A stretch of DNA of 64,000 bases from Otis tarda (Eukaryota > Chordata > Aves > Otidiformes > Otididae): contig CM048553.1 in NCBI GenBank assembly GCA_026413225.1, positions 138,516,690 through 138,580,689 of the forward strand, read 5' to 3'. Positions 26,139-38,654 of the stretch are shown here, one piece after another. The notes under the pieces were generated by a model. It was not told the DNA's origin. It saw only the letters and a program-made list of their open reading frames with translations, and ran no database searches. Within the stretch, counting starts at the first letter, position 1. Each line of letters starts with the position of its first letter. The position numbers and the translations under genes are program-made.

Positions 26139-29100
26139 TGAGGAAACCTTGGGTGAAAATATATTTAGATCTAATATCTTTTGTCATAGTAAATTGTGTT
26201 CTATTTACATAATGGGAAAATAGGACATTTCCACAGAATACCAAATCCAGAGGTTTTACTCTTTATTCCTTCATTCCTCTTCATGAGAGAAAGACAGGAC
26301 AAAGCGGGAGGTGGCACCTTTCATCATGACCTTGCCACGCAGGGCCAGTAGTGGTCCTGAAAGATATTGCTGTTTTCATGGGTGTCAAGGGACCTATGAG
26401 AAATGAGCTAAGTTTCATCAAAGTTCCCAGTGGAAGGCATCTGTATTACAGATACTGCTCGGAAAACTAATTGGTTTCCATGACTAATGAAATTCATATG
26501 GAAATATTGATCAAAACACTCCCTTTAGGTTTAAGTTTAAAGCACATAAATAAGTAAATTTAAGATAAAAATATCTTATATTTTATATTTATTGCTAACA
26601 GTTTTAAAGCATAAAAATTGAATGGATACATGTATCTTCTACCCACTTGGAAAATCAAAATATATTTCAAAACTGGTTTTTACTTCTCTTACTCATTTCT
26701 TTGATTGTTCATATCTGCTGAGACACATGGAAAATCTCTTATTCACAAAAACAGCAAGGGTAATAAAACTCCTGATGTTTAGAGGGGCTACTCACATGCC
26801 AGAAGATATGAATGTTTATAGATGCTTTGTTAGGCTGCAGCCTGAATTATTATTGTCACTTTTAAGATTGTAGCTGGCCAGTGTAAAGGCTGTGTGCACA
26901 CAGAGGGTGCAGAATGAGCCATCAGAGGGAGCAAAAACAAACACAGCTTGCCTAGTTTTCTGTCATTTCCCATTTCACATCCTCCACCCCCTTCAAATAG
27001 TGGGATGAACAGCATGAAATTTTAGAAAGGCAGAAATCAATTCTGCAATTGGAGGGCTCCCCAAGTCAAGCCTACAGGGCAATTCTCAAAGCCCCTGCAA
27101 ATCCACCGGGATTGTGCTGAAAAGAGTTAAAAGCTGCAGAACCGCTGTGGGACAAGCTCCTGGTACCAATACGCTCCTGGAGGTCCCAGGACTGCATTCA
27201 GCTTCGAACCCTTTCTCTTTAGTTCCCCTGCCATTCTTTGTCCACAGCCCCCAAAATAAATAAGTAGCAGTAGCCTTGTATGGTCTAAGCTTCAAAAGAT
27301 CATTTGTGTCCAAACATTAATAAAATAATTATTCTGATAACATTTCCGGAAATGTCAACACAGGAGGGGTTTTTTTTTCTCCTTATGGTTTGGAAAAAAG
27401 GCATACACATGTTATCCCTTCCAAGACCCTCTCAACAATTCCAGCACCTCTCGGTGAGACTAACTACAAAAGAAACGGAGAAGCGGCTGGTGTTAGGTCA
27501 GAAATTCAAGCCCAAGTCAGAGAGCTTGATTCCTTCATTCGTGTTCCTAACACAAAAACGGGACAAAGCAGGCAGTAAAGTCGTGCCGGTACTCCAAACA
27601 CTACGTTTGCGTCTCGTTTAGTGTCAAAGCACACAGCAGCGCTCGTAGCCAACACATGCTGAAGTTTCCACTGTATGGAAAGCCAGCTGTAGAGAGAGCT
27701 GGTGGCTGCCGAGCTCCTGTCACCTGGCTGAGCTCCACCTGCCACAGCCTCAGATCCTGCAACCCCATGGTCAGTGTCCTCCAGTACCAGCATAGAGACA
27801 ACAGGCTGCAGCCATGGAAGCGAAAAAGGAGTGTGCATTAGTAAAATAGTTCCTCTCAGGGCAATTGCACTTCTTTATAGTCTTTCTCCTTCCTAGTATC
27901 CTTGTGGGTTGTTATGGTCTCCCTGGAGAATGAATTCTAATTTTAAAAGAGCCTCCGGTGGATAATGTGAGAAGAAAACTCTTCCCACAGGAGCTGCTGC
28001 ACTTGCAGCAATGATATTCATCCTCACGGCTGAAAATGCTGACAAGTTGAGCTAGGTGCTCTGTTTCGGCATGGGCTGTCCGTCACCCCAACGTCGCTAT
28101 CTCCTGTCTGGTGTGATCAGTATCTATGGAGCTGCCCTAGGGACTGCAAAGACAGTTGAGGAGTATAAAAGGCCGTTAGCCTAGATAAACTGCTGATTTA
28201 ATTGACTCAGTCCAAGTAAACTACGTGTGTTGTGGGAAGGAAATTTTGTAAAGCAACTGGGAATGTCTGGGTTCCCACCAAGTGAGTGCTGCATGAGTAC
28301 ATGAAAAGACCCACCGAGGGGAAGACGAGTTGAAGGGAAAACACTCATTGGGTTTCATAGGCTCTGAATCCAGTCTTTGCTATTCCTTCATGTGTATGAA
28401 CCCACAGTCACTCCCTGTAAGTCTCCAATATAGGATGCATTGCAACAAAATAGGGCTTAACTGGAAGTTTTCTGGCAAAACAATTGGAATACACTACTTT
28501 ATCAACATAAAAACTTTACATGGGATTTATTTGAGTCTCAGCAAAACTTCTGCCAGCAAATCCTTTTCAGCAGTAGCACTGAGAAAAAGGATGCTGTCTC
28601 TGAGCTTGTAACAGGGACGCCTAGAATTGTGCAAAACCCCAGTTTCCAGATCTGCTCTGCCTGACTCAGAAGAAAGACAAGCACTTAAAAGAGCCTCAGA
28701 GCTTAATTTTTCATGCCCTAAGAGCTGCCCCGGGGACTGAAAGTCTCTGCTTGCCTCACCGAAGATGTTACAATCTCTGTTAAAAAAGATGAATATTCAG
28801 AAGTGTGAAATACTCCTTGAACCAGGGTGGGAGCGGCAGCCCTGTGGTTGAGGCTCTCGGCCAGCAGCCTGGCACCACAGGCAGGTGAAGGTGGGCTTCT
28901 CCAAGCCAGGCACAGTGCACAGGTCTCTCTCATTTTTCCCAGAAGGAGAAAAAAGCTCTGAAAAATTTTTGTTGCATCCAGCCCAGAACAGCAGGCTTAC
29001 TTCATCTACAGAAGTCTTGCATGCCAAGGAAGACTAACAAGGAGCTCACAGGCACAGGCTTCCCCTCTGACCTCCTGCTCCACCAGGAGATCCTTCCTCT

Positions 29101-29504
29101 TGGTCTCTTTGCATCTTTTTTTTTCCATGCTCTTTCCATTTCTCTGCTTTTTCTTCCTACCGTTTTATGTTTCCTTCAGCTCCAACCCATAGATGGGGCA
29201 GGGGAGGATGAGCATCACCACTGCCCCTGGGCTACCACTGGCCAGCCCTGCTCGAGAAAGGAGCCCTCTCGCATCCAGCATCTCTGCCACAGCTCTCTCC
29301 AGCTCCAAGAGACCAGCGTTGAGCCGCACTCTCATTCACCCTGCCCTCAGCTATTCCCCTCAGCCTCGGCTGATGCTTTTCTGTCGGGCACTGTCTCTCT
29401 CCTGTTTGTCAAACAGGTGCAAAGAATCTGAAGGGTTTTCAGGCAGAGCGATATGAAAATGTTACTGCAACTTAGAACTAGCAAAATAAGTAATAATAAT
29501 AATT
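26139..29504. other. Single-copy non-coding DNA
   Basis: Several short frames (up to 110 codons at 27506-27838 minus) overlap frames on the opposite strand, and none shows family resemblance. GC-richer patches lie near 27600-27830 and 28830-28930. No LINE or LTR signature is seen. Confidence 0.5.
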
Positions 29505-29592
29505 GCTAAAATAAGACTATTTCCAGGAGAAACAGGATCATGTAAGGGTGCTAAAAAAAGACTATTTCCAGGAGAAATAGCAGCACGTAGGG
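29505..29592. repeat. Two-copy local tandem duplication, about 45-bp unit
   Basis: AAGACTATTTCCAGGAGAAA occurs exactly at 29513-29532 and 29558-29577. The sequence before and after it (GCTAAAA before, GTAGGG/GTAAGGG-like after) also matches imperfectly, giving two adjacent units of about 45 bp. Confidence 0.75.
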
Positions 29593-31840
29593 TTGACCTT
29601 GTTCTTACTGCTAAGGTAGGCAAATGTTCAGTTAACATTGTTTCTCCAGTCAAATAATAGATCAGGTAAAATACAGACTGGTGGGCTTTTGGAAATAGGC
29701 AAGATTTTACTGCCAAAAAGAAATGTCATTTTGAATGGAGAAGAGGGTGAAGAACAGTGCTTCTCTGTCCATGATCAAGCTTTTAAACTACATTTCCTCC
29801 TCTATTAGAAATTCTGATTTCTCAAAACTCTCGTCTTGCCTATGCCAGTTTTTCTTTCTTCCAACCCGTTATCACTTTTCTCTTCCACATCTTCACCACA
29901 GGGGCTCTGCATGTGAAGACTCTATGGCAGTTTCTTTGATTATCCTTAGTGCTATGTCCATTTTGAGATCAGTCAGATGTTCTCAGATGGAAAGTTCCAC
30001 TGTCAGAAAATGTAGAAAAACAGTTCATGTAAATGAACAGACTTCAAGAGTCTTTCAAAACTGACTTCTTGTCTGCATGGAATCACCAAGCCTTTTAACA
30101 AAACTCTACCCAACTATGGTCACACCAAGACTTCCATTTTTTTAAATAAAATATTTCTATTCTTTATCAACAAAAGTCCTCAGAATTTCCCTTAAGTGGG
30201 AAATACTCAGATTCCCTCTTCGTACTCCCCAAACCAACTTAGTTATTTTTCCAGATCCTGGAATTTCTCTAAGATGGCAAATACCCTCAACAAATCTGAT
30301 GAATTAATTAATCCTTCCCTGCTTTCCTATCAGTAACGATTCTACAGCACTTAACTCACACTTTTGTCCAGGCAATTATATTTCACAAGGCTGCATTAAA
30401 TCCTTTAAAATAGTTCAGAGAATCATAAGCTCTTACAACTTTAAAACCATTTAAACTCAGTTGGATACAGATTAGGATGAGGATTCTCAGCTGTGGAGCT
30501 CACTGTAGCTCCACTCATTCGCTGGACCACTGTCAACCTATGAATGAGCAGAAAATCTTGCTTATAGTTACTGCACCTCCAGATGATCATCCAAATAAAG
30601 CCTAATCAGCAAAATAAAGCTTAATTTTTAATTCACAAACAGAAAGGTCTGCACTTTGAAAAAGGACCTGATTGTTCTGAGTAACAGCCTTGAAAGACAT
30701 TCTTTATTTTAGATGTCCCTCATATCTCTTCACTAGTTGCAAAATGATATTAATAAGAATCAGCCCTAGAACCAGAACATTTCATTTTTATTAGTCAGTG
30801 TAAATGATCTGTTTAGTACCCTGCTTCTGACAGGTCTTGGGTTTTCAGTTAACATGCGCCAAAACCTGTCTCACGAGCGTTCAGCAATAACATCCTGAAT
30901 AATCTCATCATCCTTTATCATTAAAAAGTCATATCTCAAAACTGGAGCATTGAAATAACAGTCTTATATTTAACCCCTCAATAACTCAGCTACTTGAATA
31001 ATTTCCAAAATATATCTTTCCTTCCCCTAGGCTTTCATTAGAATGACAAATATCTGTGTTACTACGTGAGCTACAAGTTCCTTGGAACAAGACGTCTTCC
31101 TTGCAACGTTATCACCAGCTGATGCCAGAAGCGGGATGAGGGATTTGTTTGCTTTGTAAGGCTGGCTTTCATTGTCCTGAATTCAACACTAACATCTTGC
31201 TAATCCTGCGTTTAAATCTATGGACACTAATGCGTCTCTTTTTGGATCTCCCCACTGAAGTATCAAAGGCTTAGAAAGGCTAACAATAATTTCTCCATCT
31301 GCAGGGCTCGCAAAAAAAAATGAGGATTAAAATCTTTGCAGTGCATAGGTTGTAAATTATGTATTTCTCTGGACATTACTATGAGTAATTCTGCTTTACT
31401 TGGAGTGCTATGATCCAAAGTCTGAAAAAGATTAAAGGATTAATTTCCTTCTTGATTCATTACTGCACGTTCTGTTCCTTTTTTCTTATGTTTCTACTCT
31501 GTTTATGTACTAAAAATATTTTATTCATGGATCCTTACGCAATTGTCCATAACCATGGCACAAGATACATTCAAATACCTTGACGCTTCAAATACAAATC
31601 TCATTTTATACCAGTCAGGATTACATAGACATTAACTGCATCATGTTCTTTTATGCTGATGGTATGACATCAAAACAGTTAAGAGTCTTCAGGTTCAAAT
31701 TCTGCAGCATTATACTGATTTTCCTACTGCAAAATGTACAGATGCAGGACTGGGCTGATTGCTCTAGAAGGCTCTGTATGTGACTGACTTTTGCCTGGAG
31801 CTTTTTCACTTTTCTTTCTTCCATAGCCACAGAGTTAAAA
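29593..31840. other. Single-copy non-coding DNA
   Basis: Generally AT-rich and free of recognisable repeats. The longest frame is 109 codons (29735-30064, +) with no domain. Nothing else is supported. Confidence 0.5.
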
Positions 31841-31869
31841 GGGCTGTGGGTGGGGGACAGGGTGGGGGG
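31841..31869 (+). other. G-quadruplex motif
   Basis: Five runs of three or more G on the plus strand (at 31841, 31848, 31852, 31860 and 31864), separated by 4, 1, 3 and 1 bases, within 29 nt. This satisfies the usual G3+ quadruplex pattern. Whether it folds or has any role is unknown. Confidence 0.7.
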
Positions 31870-33329
31870 CAGGAGGAAATACTGGACACCTACAGAAAAA
31901 TTTTCAAGGGATCATAATATCTTGCATTGGCAGCTTTTTCATCACACTGCCAATTATGATCAGAATACAAGTTATTTTTGCCTAGGTAAGAATTTGCAGT
32001 GCAGTTGGAATGGCACAAGATTCTGCTAATGCACTCGCACAAATGTATAGTCATAGCATCCTATAAAACCTCTAATTAGTTCAGATACGACATTGGTCTC
32101 TATTCCGGTTTACTAGCAAAGTTAAGAGATGGCGTGTGCTTGCTTTGAATACATTAAACACTTTGTTCTGATTAGATTCTATGCACACTTCACAGAGGAA
32201 AATACATCTGCTCCATCAGTGATATAAATCGGGTATTTCCTCAGGGGTGTGTAAAGTGTGTGTAAATCTCTGCATCTGCCTGAGATTTGCATAGATGCCG
32301 GTACATAGGTCACTTGTGCACTTAGTTTTCCTTGTGATCTGGGAGTAATGCTGGTTAGCTCTCAATGCTGTAATGAGATCATAGACATTTTTTGCTTACA
32401 TGTGTAGGAGCTTTATTCTGTTGTGCATAGGGCTCTGTGTTGCATTCCTGGTTGAGTCCAGTGTTTTTACATATTTAGAATGAAAAGCTTATATTTCTGG
32501 CCAAACAGTATTACTGGCCAGCGTTTATGCACCCAGATTAGTTTCATCTTTCATGTTAAATTAGTAATTCACATATTTTGTCTATCAAGTAATTGTAAGA
32601 AGTCTCTATGTTGAAAATATTCAAAACAGCTCACAGAAAAGCACCCTTTTGTATAGTCTATTGTCTCATATTAACTCACTTTTTTTTTTCTCAAGGAATT
32701 CCCTCTGCAGCAATCCCCACTGTAAGCCATTAGTTGAGCACATCTGCCCACTCTAATGACCACTCTAGTGTACACATACCTGACTGCCATCTAATTTAGA
32801 CATCACCCATAGGACACTAATACTAATGTCTCCTGGGCCAGCTAAGTCCTGGATTATTGACTAGCTACAGTTATCACTTCATTTGGTCTTTGGAGGTGAA
32901 CCAAGTGCACCTGAGGTCATAAATAGGTGAAATTATTATACAGCTTGCAGAGGAACCAAGTATTTTTGTTACCCTAATAAGAACCGAAAATACACTTTCT
33001 AATTTGTTTTGACAGAGAATCCAATTGCTTTGCCTTTATGCAATGTCCCCTTTGTGCAGCTACGAAAATGCAGCCAATTAGGCATAACATTCTTTTTCAG
33101 TATGAGCAGCAAGTTAAATAAATTGATGCCATTTAAAATTAACACAAAAAAAAAGAAAGAAAATTGGTGGTATCAAATGTCTGATAATCAATCTTTTATT
33201 TTATAAAGAAAAGAAAAAGGAAGAAATCAGGGCTGCTATTTCTAATTGAAATAGTAAATAGAGATGTGATAAACAATGGGGGTTATGATTGCTGCCTATA
33301 AATACGTTGCGGGGAGGTAAACACACAGA
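31870..33329. other. Repeat-free AT-rich DNA preceding an ancient LINE relic
   Basis: No young repeat, no open frame above 70 codons, and no gene recognised. The texture (short TTTGCAT/TAAT motifs without simple repeats) resembles conserved non-coding sequence, but that cannot be judged without alignment. Confidence 0.35.
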
Positions 33330-33505
33330 GAAGAAAGAGCTATTTAAGCTAAAGGAAAATGCTGGCATGAGAACAAATGGGTATAAATTGTTCCTGAATA
33401 TGTAAGATTGGATTTAGAAGAAGGTTTTGAGCCTTTGGAAGAGTGCGTTCTCGAACAGCCCTCTAATATTGCAGTGGGGCAAAAAATTACATAATTGGGG
33501 TAAAT
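33330..33505 (+). mobile_element. Ancient L3/CR1-like LINE 3' ORF remnant
   Basis: The order AAGAGCTATTTAAGCTAAAG, then GAGAACAAATGGGTATAAA, then AGAAGAAGGTTTTGAGCC, then CAGTGGGGCAAAAAAT follows the end of ORF2 in old CR1/L3 elements (the 'ACAAATGG-TATAAACTGG ... AGAAGGTTTCTAACC' region), from family knowledge. The same order is seen in decayed form at about 60896-61000 in this window. The copy is short, carries many substitutions, and lies in a stretch otherwise free of repeats. Its good preservation relative to its age makes exaptation conceivable but unproven. Confidence 0.65.
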
Positions 33506-34795
33506 TGGAGCTTGGTAAAGAAATTCTGTAGCCTGTTTTCATTTGAGAGGAGGAGACTGCACACAATAATCCAGGATTTCCCTTTCAGTCCCAAATTGGC
33601 AAAAATTGTGTTTGTGCACTAGGTCAAATTCAGATCTGCTACAGAAAGCACAGCTCAAGAGATATTTGTGCCACTGCATATTTTTACACTGAAAGCTAAT
33701 CCACTTATCTCTAGCAAAGCAAGAAATCACCTTCTTCCCAACCCTAAGAGACAAACTGGAGTTGATACCAGTTCTGAACTTGGCCCATTGTGGAGCAGAT
33801 TCAAATATGCTCATTTATAATGGAAGCTGTCTAGTACAGCACCCTTTGGGGTAAGTGCTCACTTGTAGCAAGCAAATGTGAGAGAATGGAAAATTCTGGG
33901 TTTTCTTCTGCTGTGGATACTTACATACATATTAGTCTACACAACACAATCTCCATTCCAGAGGGAAAAATGTTAGGACCACATCAGGATGCAGCCTGGA
34001 TTTCAATAGCTGTAGATTTATGAGAGAAGATAAATACTTGCTTAAGAAACAATTTATTTTTGTCCAAAAAAGGGAGCAGCCGAACACATGAACAAATGCA
34101 TGTGAGTTTTCATGTATATCAGCAAATCTACAACAGTTGAGTGGGCTTAGCCCTATACATCTCAAACCCCAATTGCCTTAACGTGAGCTTGTCATTTCCA
34201 AGCAATGTTTACAACCGGATTCATGCCAAGATGCCTGCATCAGAAAATTGAAGTGGATACAGTGCTATAAGATAATATTTTGATAACAAAATATAAAGAT
34301 AAAAGAAAAATAGCGTACCAAATGTCTGTCTCTTAATTTTTGTTGATTTCAGGGTAAGAAGTAGATACGTGGCTTTCTTTAACCAAATTGCCAAGAAAAC
34401 CTGTATTGCAACAAAAAAGTCAATGCTAAAAGCGATGTGTCTTCCTTTAGAAGTGTGTTACTTTCACCTGCTATTATCAATGATTGTACTGAACATTGTG
34501 CAAAATCCTGGGAAAAGATAGTTATTTATTCACATTTCTTCGTTAAATGTTTTTCATTGCATGAAGAGTCATCAGCGATCAGCCCCTCACCTGCCTTTGA
34601 AGCTGGGTGAAAGCTGGCAACTGCTGAAGTATCTGCACAAGAGGGGGTGAAGAAGGCAGCTGCCTGTTCCTCTGATCCTCTGGAGAGATGGATAAGATGT
34701 GCAGAGACACACAGGAGTCGCTCCAAATGTGCAAAGCTCCCTTGTTCTCATCACAAGCAACAAGTACCACAATAAATGGGAACTGATGAGGCTTT
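33506..34795. other. Single-copy non-coding DNA
   Basis: No gene or repeat family is recognised. Short frames on the minus strand (33539-33814, 33932-34165, 34526-34772) have no domain resemblance. Confidence 0.5.
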
Positions 34796-34828
34796 AAAAA
34801 AAAAAAAGAAGAAGAAGAAGAAGAAGAG
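34796..34828. repeat. A-run followed by (GAA)n microsatellite
   Basis: About 12 adenines followed by six GAA units and GAGG. A simple repeat that could be polymorphic. Confidence 0.85.
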
Positions 34829-35300
34829 GAGTAATATTGTTACAAACAGCAGTGTCATCCCCAGAGTACCACTGGAGCTCAGAGAACTGTTGTTCTGGGA
34901 ATGGCTCTGCTATTAGTACTAAAAATTAAGCAGTCTCGCTAGATGAGGCTAACAGTTTTTAAACTGTCACAGTGTTTCATATACAGTATCTCGGTTTCCC
35001 AATTCCGTTTTCTCATTAACAAAGCCAGAAAAAAAATGACTGCAGTAATTAGTTCTCCTTCAGCTTTTTTTTTTCTTTCTTCTAATTACACTGGCTCCCC
35101 TTCCCCTGCTTGTATACATCAAAAAATTTCACCAGATTGAGAAGGAATTTTACAAAAGCCCTGGCTGAAGAATCAGCACCAGTGTCAGAGCAACACTGAG
35201 TCATTCTTTCTCCTATACAACAGCAGTACTAGAGATTTGAGCTCGTTCCTTGAACACAGGAACACTGATCAGAGCCAACACAGCGGTTTAGCATCCCTAA
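34829..35300. other. Non-coding DNA upstream of a solo LTR
   Basis: A T-run lies at about 35067-35080. No gene or repeat is recognised up to the target duplication at 35301. Confidence 0.5.
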
Positions 35301-35305
35301 CCATT
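35301..35305. repeat. Target-site duplication, left copy (CCATT)
   Basis: Identical to CCATT at 35690-35694, directly flanking the LTR at 35306-35689. The 5-bp length fits ERVL-type integration. Confidence 0.75.
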
Positions 35306-35689
35306 TGTACTGGGTTTGGCTGGGATAGATTTTCTTCATACTTGCTATTATGGGGCTGTGTTTTGGATTTGTGATTAAATAATGTTGATAACAGGGATGT
35401 GGCAGTTTTTGTTGAGCAGTGCTTGCACGGCATCAAGGCCTTTTCTGCTTCTCACATCACCCTACCAGTGAGTAGGCTGGAGGTGCACAAGGAGTTGGGA
35501 GGGGACACAGCTGGGACAGCTGACCCCAACTGACCAAAGGGATACCCCATACCATATGATGTCATGCTCAGCAATATCCACAAGTTTTCTCACTTTTACC
35601 CTTCTGATTCTGCCCTGCATCCCACTGGATGGGGGAGTGAGCAAGCAGCTGTATGGTGCTTTGCTGCCTACTAGGGTTAAACCACCTCA
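35306..35689 (+). mobile_element. Solo LTR of an avian endogenous retrovirus (internally shortened)
   Basis: The element starts TGTACTGGGTTTGGCTGGG and ends AACCACCTCA, with exact 5-bp direct repeats CCATT on both sides, so both ends are intact. I recognise the sequence as a common avian retroviral LTR. The U3-like part runs to the CRE-like TGATGTCA at 35557-35564, and the terminal part is recognised by CCCACTGGATGGGGGAGTGAG and GGGTTAAACCAC. In related copies as I know them, a TATA box and poly(A) signal lie between these two parts. Here they abut near 35570-35585, so the promoter core and R region appear deleted, or this is a short variant. No internal retroviral sequence or second LTR is present, which fits LTR-LTR recombination. 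Plus orientation is inferred from family knowledge. Confidence 0.88.
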
Positions 35690-35694
35690 CCATT
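35690..35694. repeat. Target-site duplication, right copy (CCATT)
   Basis: Matches 35301-35305. Confidence 0.75.
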
Positions 35695-36843
35695 CCCAGG
35701 GCTTTGCTCCTTGTTGGTACCCTGCTTTCTCCCCCAGCCACATTCTGCTTCTGCTGAGGACAACAGCCACAGCTGGGGCAATGAGCAGTCCCCACCTGCC
35801 CAGCCAGGACAGGGACCTGCCCGGCTGGGCAGGCAGGGACCAGTTGCTGCCCCAGTCGTGGCAATTGAAACTGATGCACAGGGTTCCTAGGCATCTCCAT
35901 CAAATCCTGCCTTCCCGCCCAGCTGCAGCAGCAGCTGTGCATGGGAAAGCCACATGCTTGCGATCATATTTTCTTGCACACGGACTCCAGGCTTGCTAAG
36001 GCTTTTGTTAACCCCAAGGTGAAATAAGGATAATGCCCCTTCATCGGTGTTTTCCCCAATCTTACCTTCCTTTCTTGCTTCTCAACCACAAAAATGCCTG
36101 TTCTTTAGACACAACTTTGTCACTCGGTATTTTACAGGGGAAAAAGGAGAGAGGAAAGAAATCGTTATTATTTTACAATTACCTTTACAATATGGTAAAG
36201 GAGAAATACGGTGCAAGGAGAAAGGCTGAGCAACGACAGCAGTACAGCTGCAGTGGCCGTCAGTGCTTCACATCCCCTGTTCAGCCTGCACTCACGCAGA
36301 CTGTTGGTTTGACTTCCAAAAAAATCCCATTTAAATAATTATGTACAAAAAAAAAAGCTCATTTGCACTGCACAACACTAGATGTCATTTGATTCCATCA
36401 ACTTGAGATGTTCGCTGCATTGCACGGACACCTGCGTGAAGAAACAGCTGTCTCTCACTAACACATACACATAATGTTCACCTGCAAATCCCCATCTCTC
36501 CTTTCTGGAATAAATTTATAGCATTAAAATATAGGCATCTCTCAGAATTTTTAGAAAGGTCTGAAGTCCAAAAACTGAAATAACGAGATGATGTTTGGGT
36601 AGAAAAGTCTGTCATGCTATTTCATTATTATTATGATTCTTGAGAGGTACAACAGGAGTCCCAGTCTGCACTAATTGGGTAAATTATCTTAATGGAAGTG
36701 ATGTCTGTCAAAACTGGATTTCACACAAACTACTTTCACTTGGCCAGCCAGCCACTGGCTGTTTAATTGATTGAGCTACCTTTCATCTTGTATCTAAACA
36801 AGGAATAGTTCCACACGACATCATCCATTCTCTGAGCCTCCTA
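35695..36843. other. Single-copy DNA, GC-rich at first
   Basis: 35700-35950 is GC-rich and includes a 7-bp perfect hairpin (CCTGCCC at 35816, loop GGCT, GGGCAGG to 35833). Frames at 35556-35999 (+) and 35568-35942 (-) overlap on opposite strands and partly lie in the LTR, so neither is credible as a gene. The remainder is AT-rich with no recognised element. Confidence 0.5.
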
Positions 36844-37404
36844 TTAATTTCTCGACTTTGGTGTCCTGCAAGTGCTCAGCCCTCCTCTCCACTCAATAAA
36901 TAAAAGTCTAGAGAGTGGACAAATTACCATTGTTTGTGCAGACTGCCAGAGGATGTGGGGATCACAGCCAAAGTGCTCTCTGGCATCCTCATCTGCATTT
37001 CTTTCCACCTCAGCGTGCACAAGGGTGCGCCTGAAAGCAGCGCCCGCTTCAAGAGCAAATGCAAGACAAGGCTTTTGCTCTGTCCCCAGTCGCCGCTGGG
37101 AGAGTGCAGACAGCCACGTTTCGGCCCATGCCTCCAGTTCTGCCGTCTTTCCCTGCCCTTGCTCTTCCCTGTCGGGGCCTCTTGCCATGGGAAAAGCGAG
37201 AGGAGAGGGGTCACAAAGGACATCTTCAGGGAACAACAAGACAACCCTGCGAGCGTGCCTCAGCCTGAGCTGAGCCCTCCTTCCTGGCCCATGCCAGCGA
37301 AGTCACCGGTCATTCGCTTCCACTTACAGTCATTGTACATGTCTTCTTCTGCTCTGCCTCCGGGTGTGGCTGGCCAAGTGCCCAGTCTTCAGGCAAATAC
37401 GTGA
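36844..37404. other. GC-rich segment with overlapping long frames on both strands
   Basis: About 17 CpGs occur between 37010 and 37370, and stop codons are sparse in several frames. Open frames run at 36934-37404 (+, 156 codons), 36872-37273 (+, 133), 36844-37239 (-, 131) and 36924-37244 (-, 106). Simultaneous openness in several frames on both strands points to base composition rather than coding selection. None of the translations resembles a known family. It could contain an exon or a weak CpG island. Confidence 0.35.
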
Positions 37405-38145
37405 CAGAAAGCATTAGATTTCAATGGAAAAGCTTATTGATTGACTTTATTGTGAAACTTTTAGAAGTTTTTGGAGGAAGAGTCACACAACTGAAAGAAC
37501 TGACCTCTTATAAGGCAGAATATCCTCACTTTACCATTGGTTTTGGAAATGTCTTTCTAGGAAAGTTACAGATCTGAGCTTAAAAAATGCGGAACTTTCA
37601 ATAAAAACACAGGTTTTATTTTATTTTCTGTTTATACACCAGATTTATTTAAATAGATTCTTAATACTATTGCTTTGAATTGCTGAGGACATCTCAGTTT
37701 AGTTTAAAATGATTTAAAGAAAAAATATAATACATATAATTATACAATCTTTGACTATTATTCCGTTCAATCAATAGCAAAAACTAAATCTAAGATCCCA
37801 GTATTATTAGATGCCTAAATCTTCACCTAAGTGCTCTAAGTTCCAGCTCTGCAGAGCTCTGCATGATCAGGATTTCCTAAGACATGGCAACAGAGCATTT
37901 TTATCCTCAAATTTTGATATCATGAAGAAGGCAAATGTTTTTTAAAATGCGCTACATTTTGCTCTTCCTTGCATTGGTGAAAATCTAGACTAACTTGAAG
38001 TGAGTTTCATCATCCAGGACTTCCTGAGTAGCTCACAGTAGAATGCACTCAGTTCTCTACGTTAACTTGTCTCATCACTGAAAGCTTTTTAGCATTTTTG
38101 TACTTGCTCGTTTCGCAAGCATGTATTTTTCTATTGTAGTTTACC
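37405..38145. other. AT-rich single-copy DNA
   Basis: No open frame of note and no recognised repeat. Confidence 0.55.
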
Positions 38146-38162
38146 AAAAAAAAAAAAAAAAA
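38146..38162. repeat. Poly(A) run
   Basis: 17 consecutive adenines. No LINE or retrocopy body is visible upstream. Confidence 0.85.
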
Positions 38163-38654
38163 GAAAAACATAATTTTTGTGGTTTCTTTGCCCATTTAGA
38201 TTCAAGCATTATCACTGATGGTATCTGCACTCCATTGGAAGTAACATTTGGTCAAGGGTAGAGGAGTAGAAAGATGATTTTGTTTTTCCCCACAGAACTA
38301 GCAGAAATATTTAAGAACAAGAGAAGATCACTTGGAACTAAAAACCTGGCTTCCTCCTCTGCTATGAGAACTACAAATTTCTCTGTGATTAATGACAGGC
38401 CAGGGCTGGAACCTGTAATGATGATAACAGGTAAGTGAACAATAAAGGAATGAGCTTCTGAAGTAGAAAAGTAATTATTTTGGTGCATTTCTCAAGCTGC
38501 ACACACCACACCTGCTAAACACCTAATCTAAGTGAGAATGCTTCAGGAGATATTGCCTTTCTAATCATAAAAACGCCAGGTCCAATCCATAGGTGTTTTC
38601 CATACAACCTGCTATTTCTTTCACAGACAAGACAGGGATGGAGGTCCAGGCAGG
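38163..38654. other. Single-copy non-coding DNA
   Basis: Nothing recognised. Confidence 0.5.

Noticed and set aside
35556-35999. 147-codon plus-strand frame, with a 124-codon frame opposite
   Set aside because: It runs from the 3' half of a solo LTR into a GC-rich flank with long frames on both strands. No coding signal.
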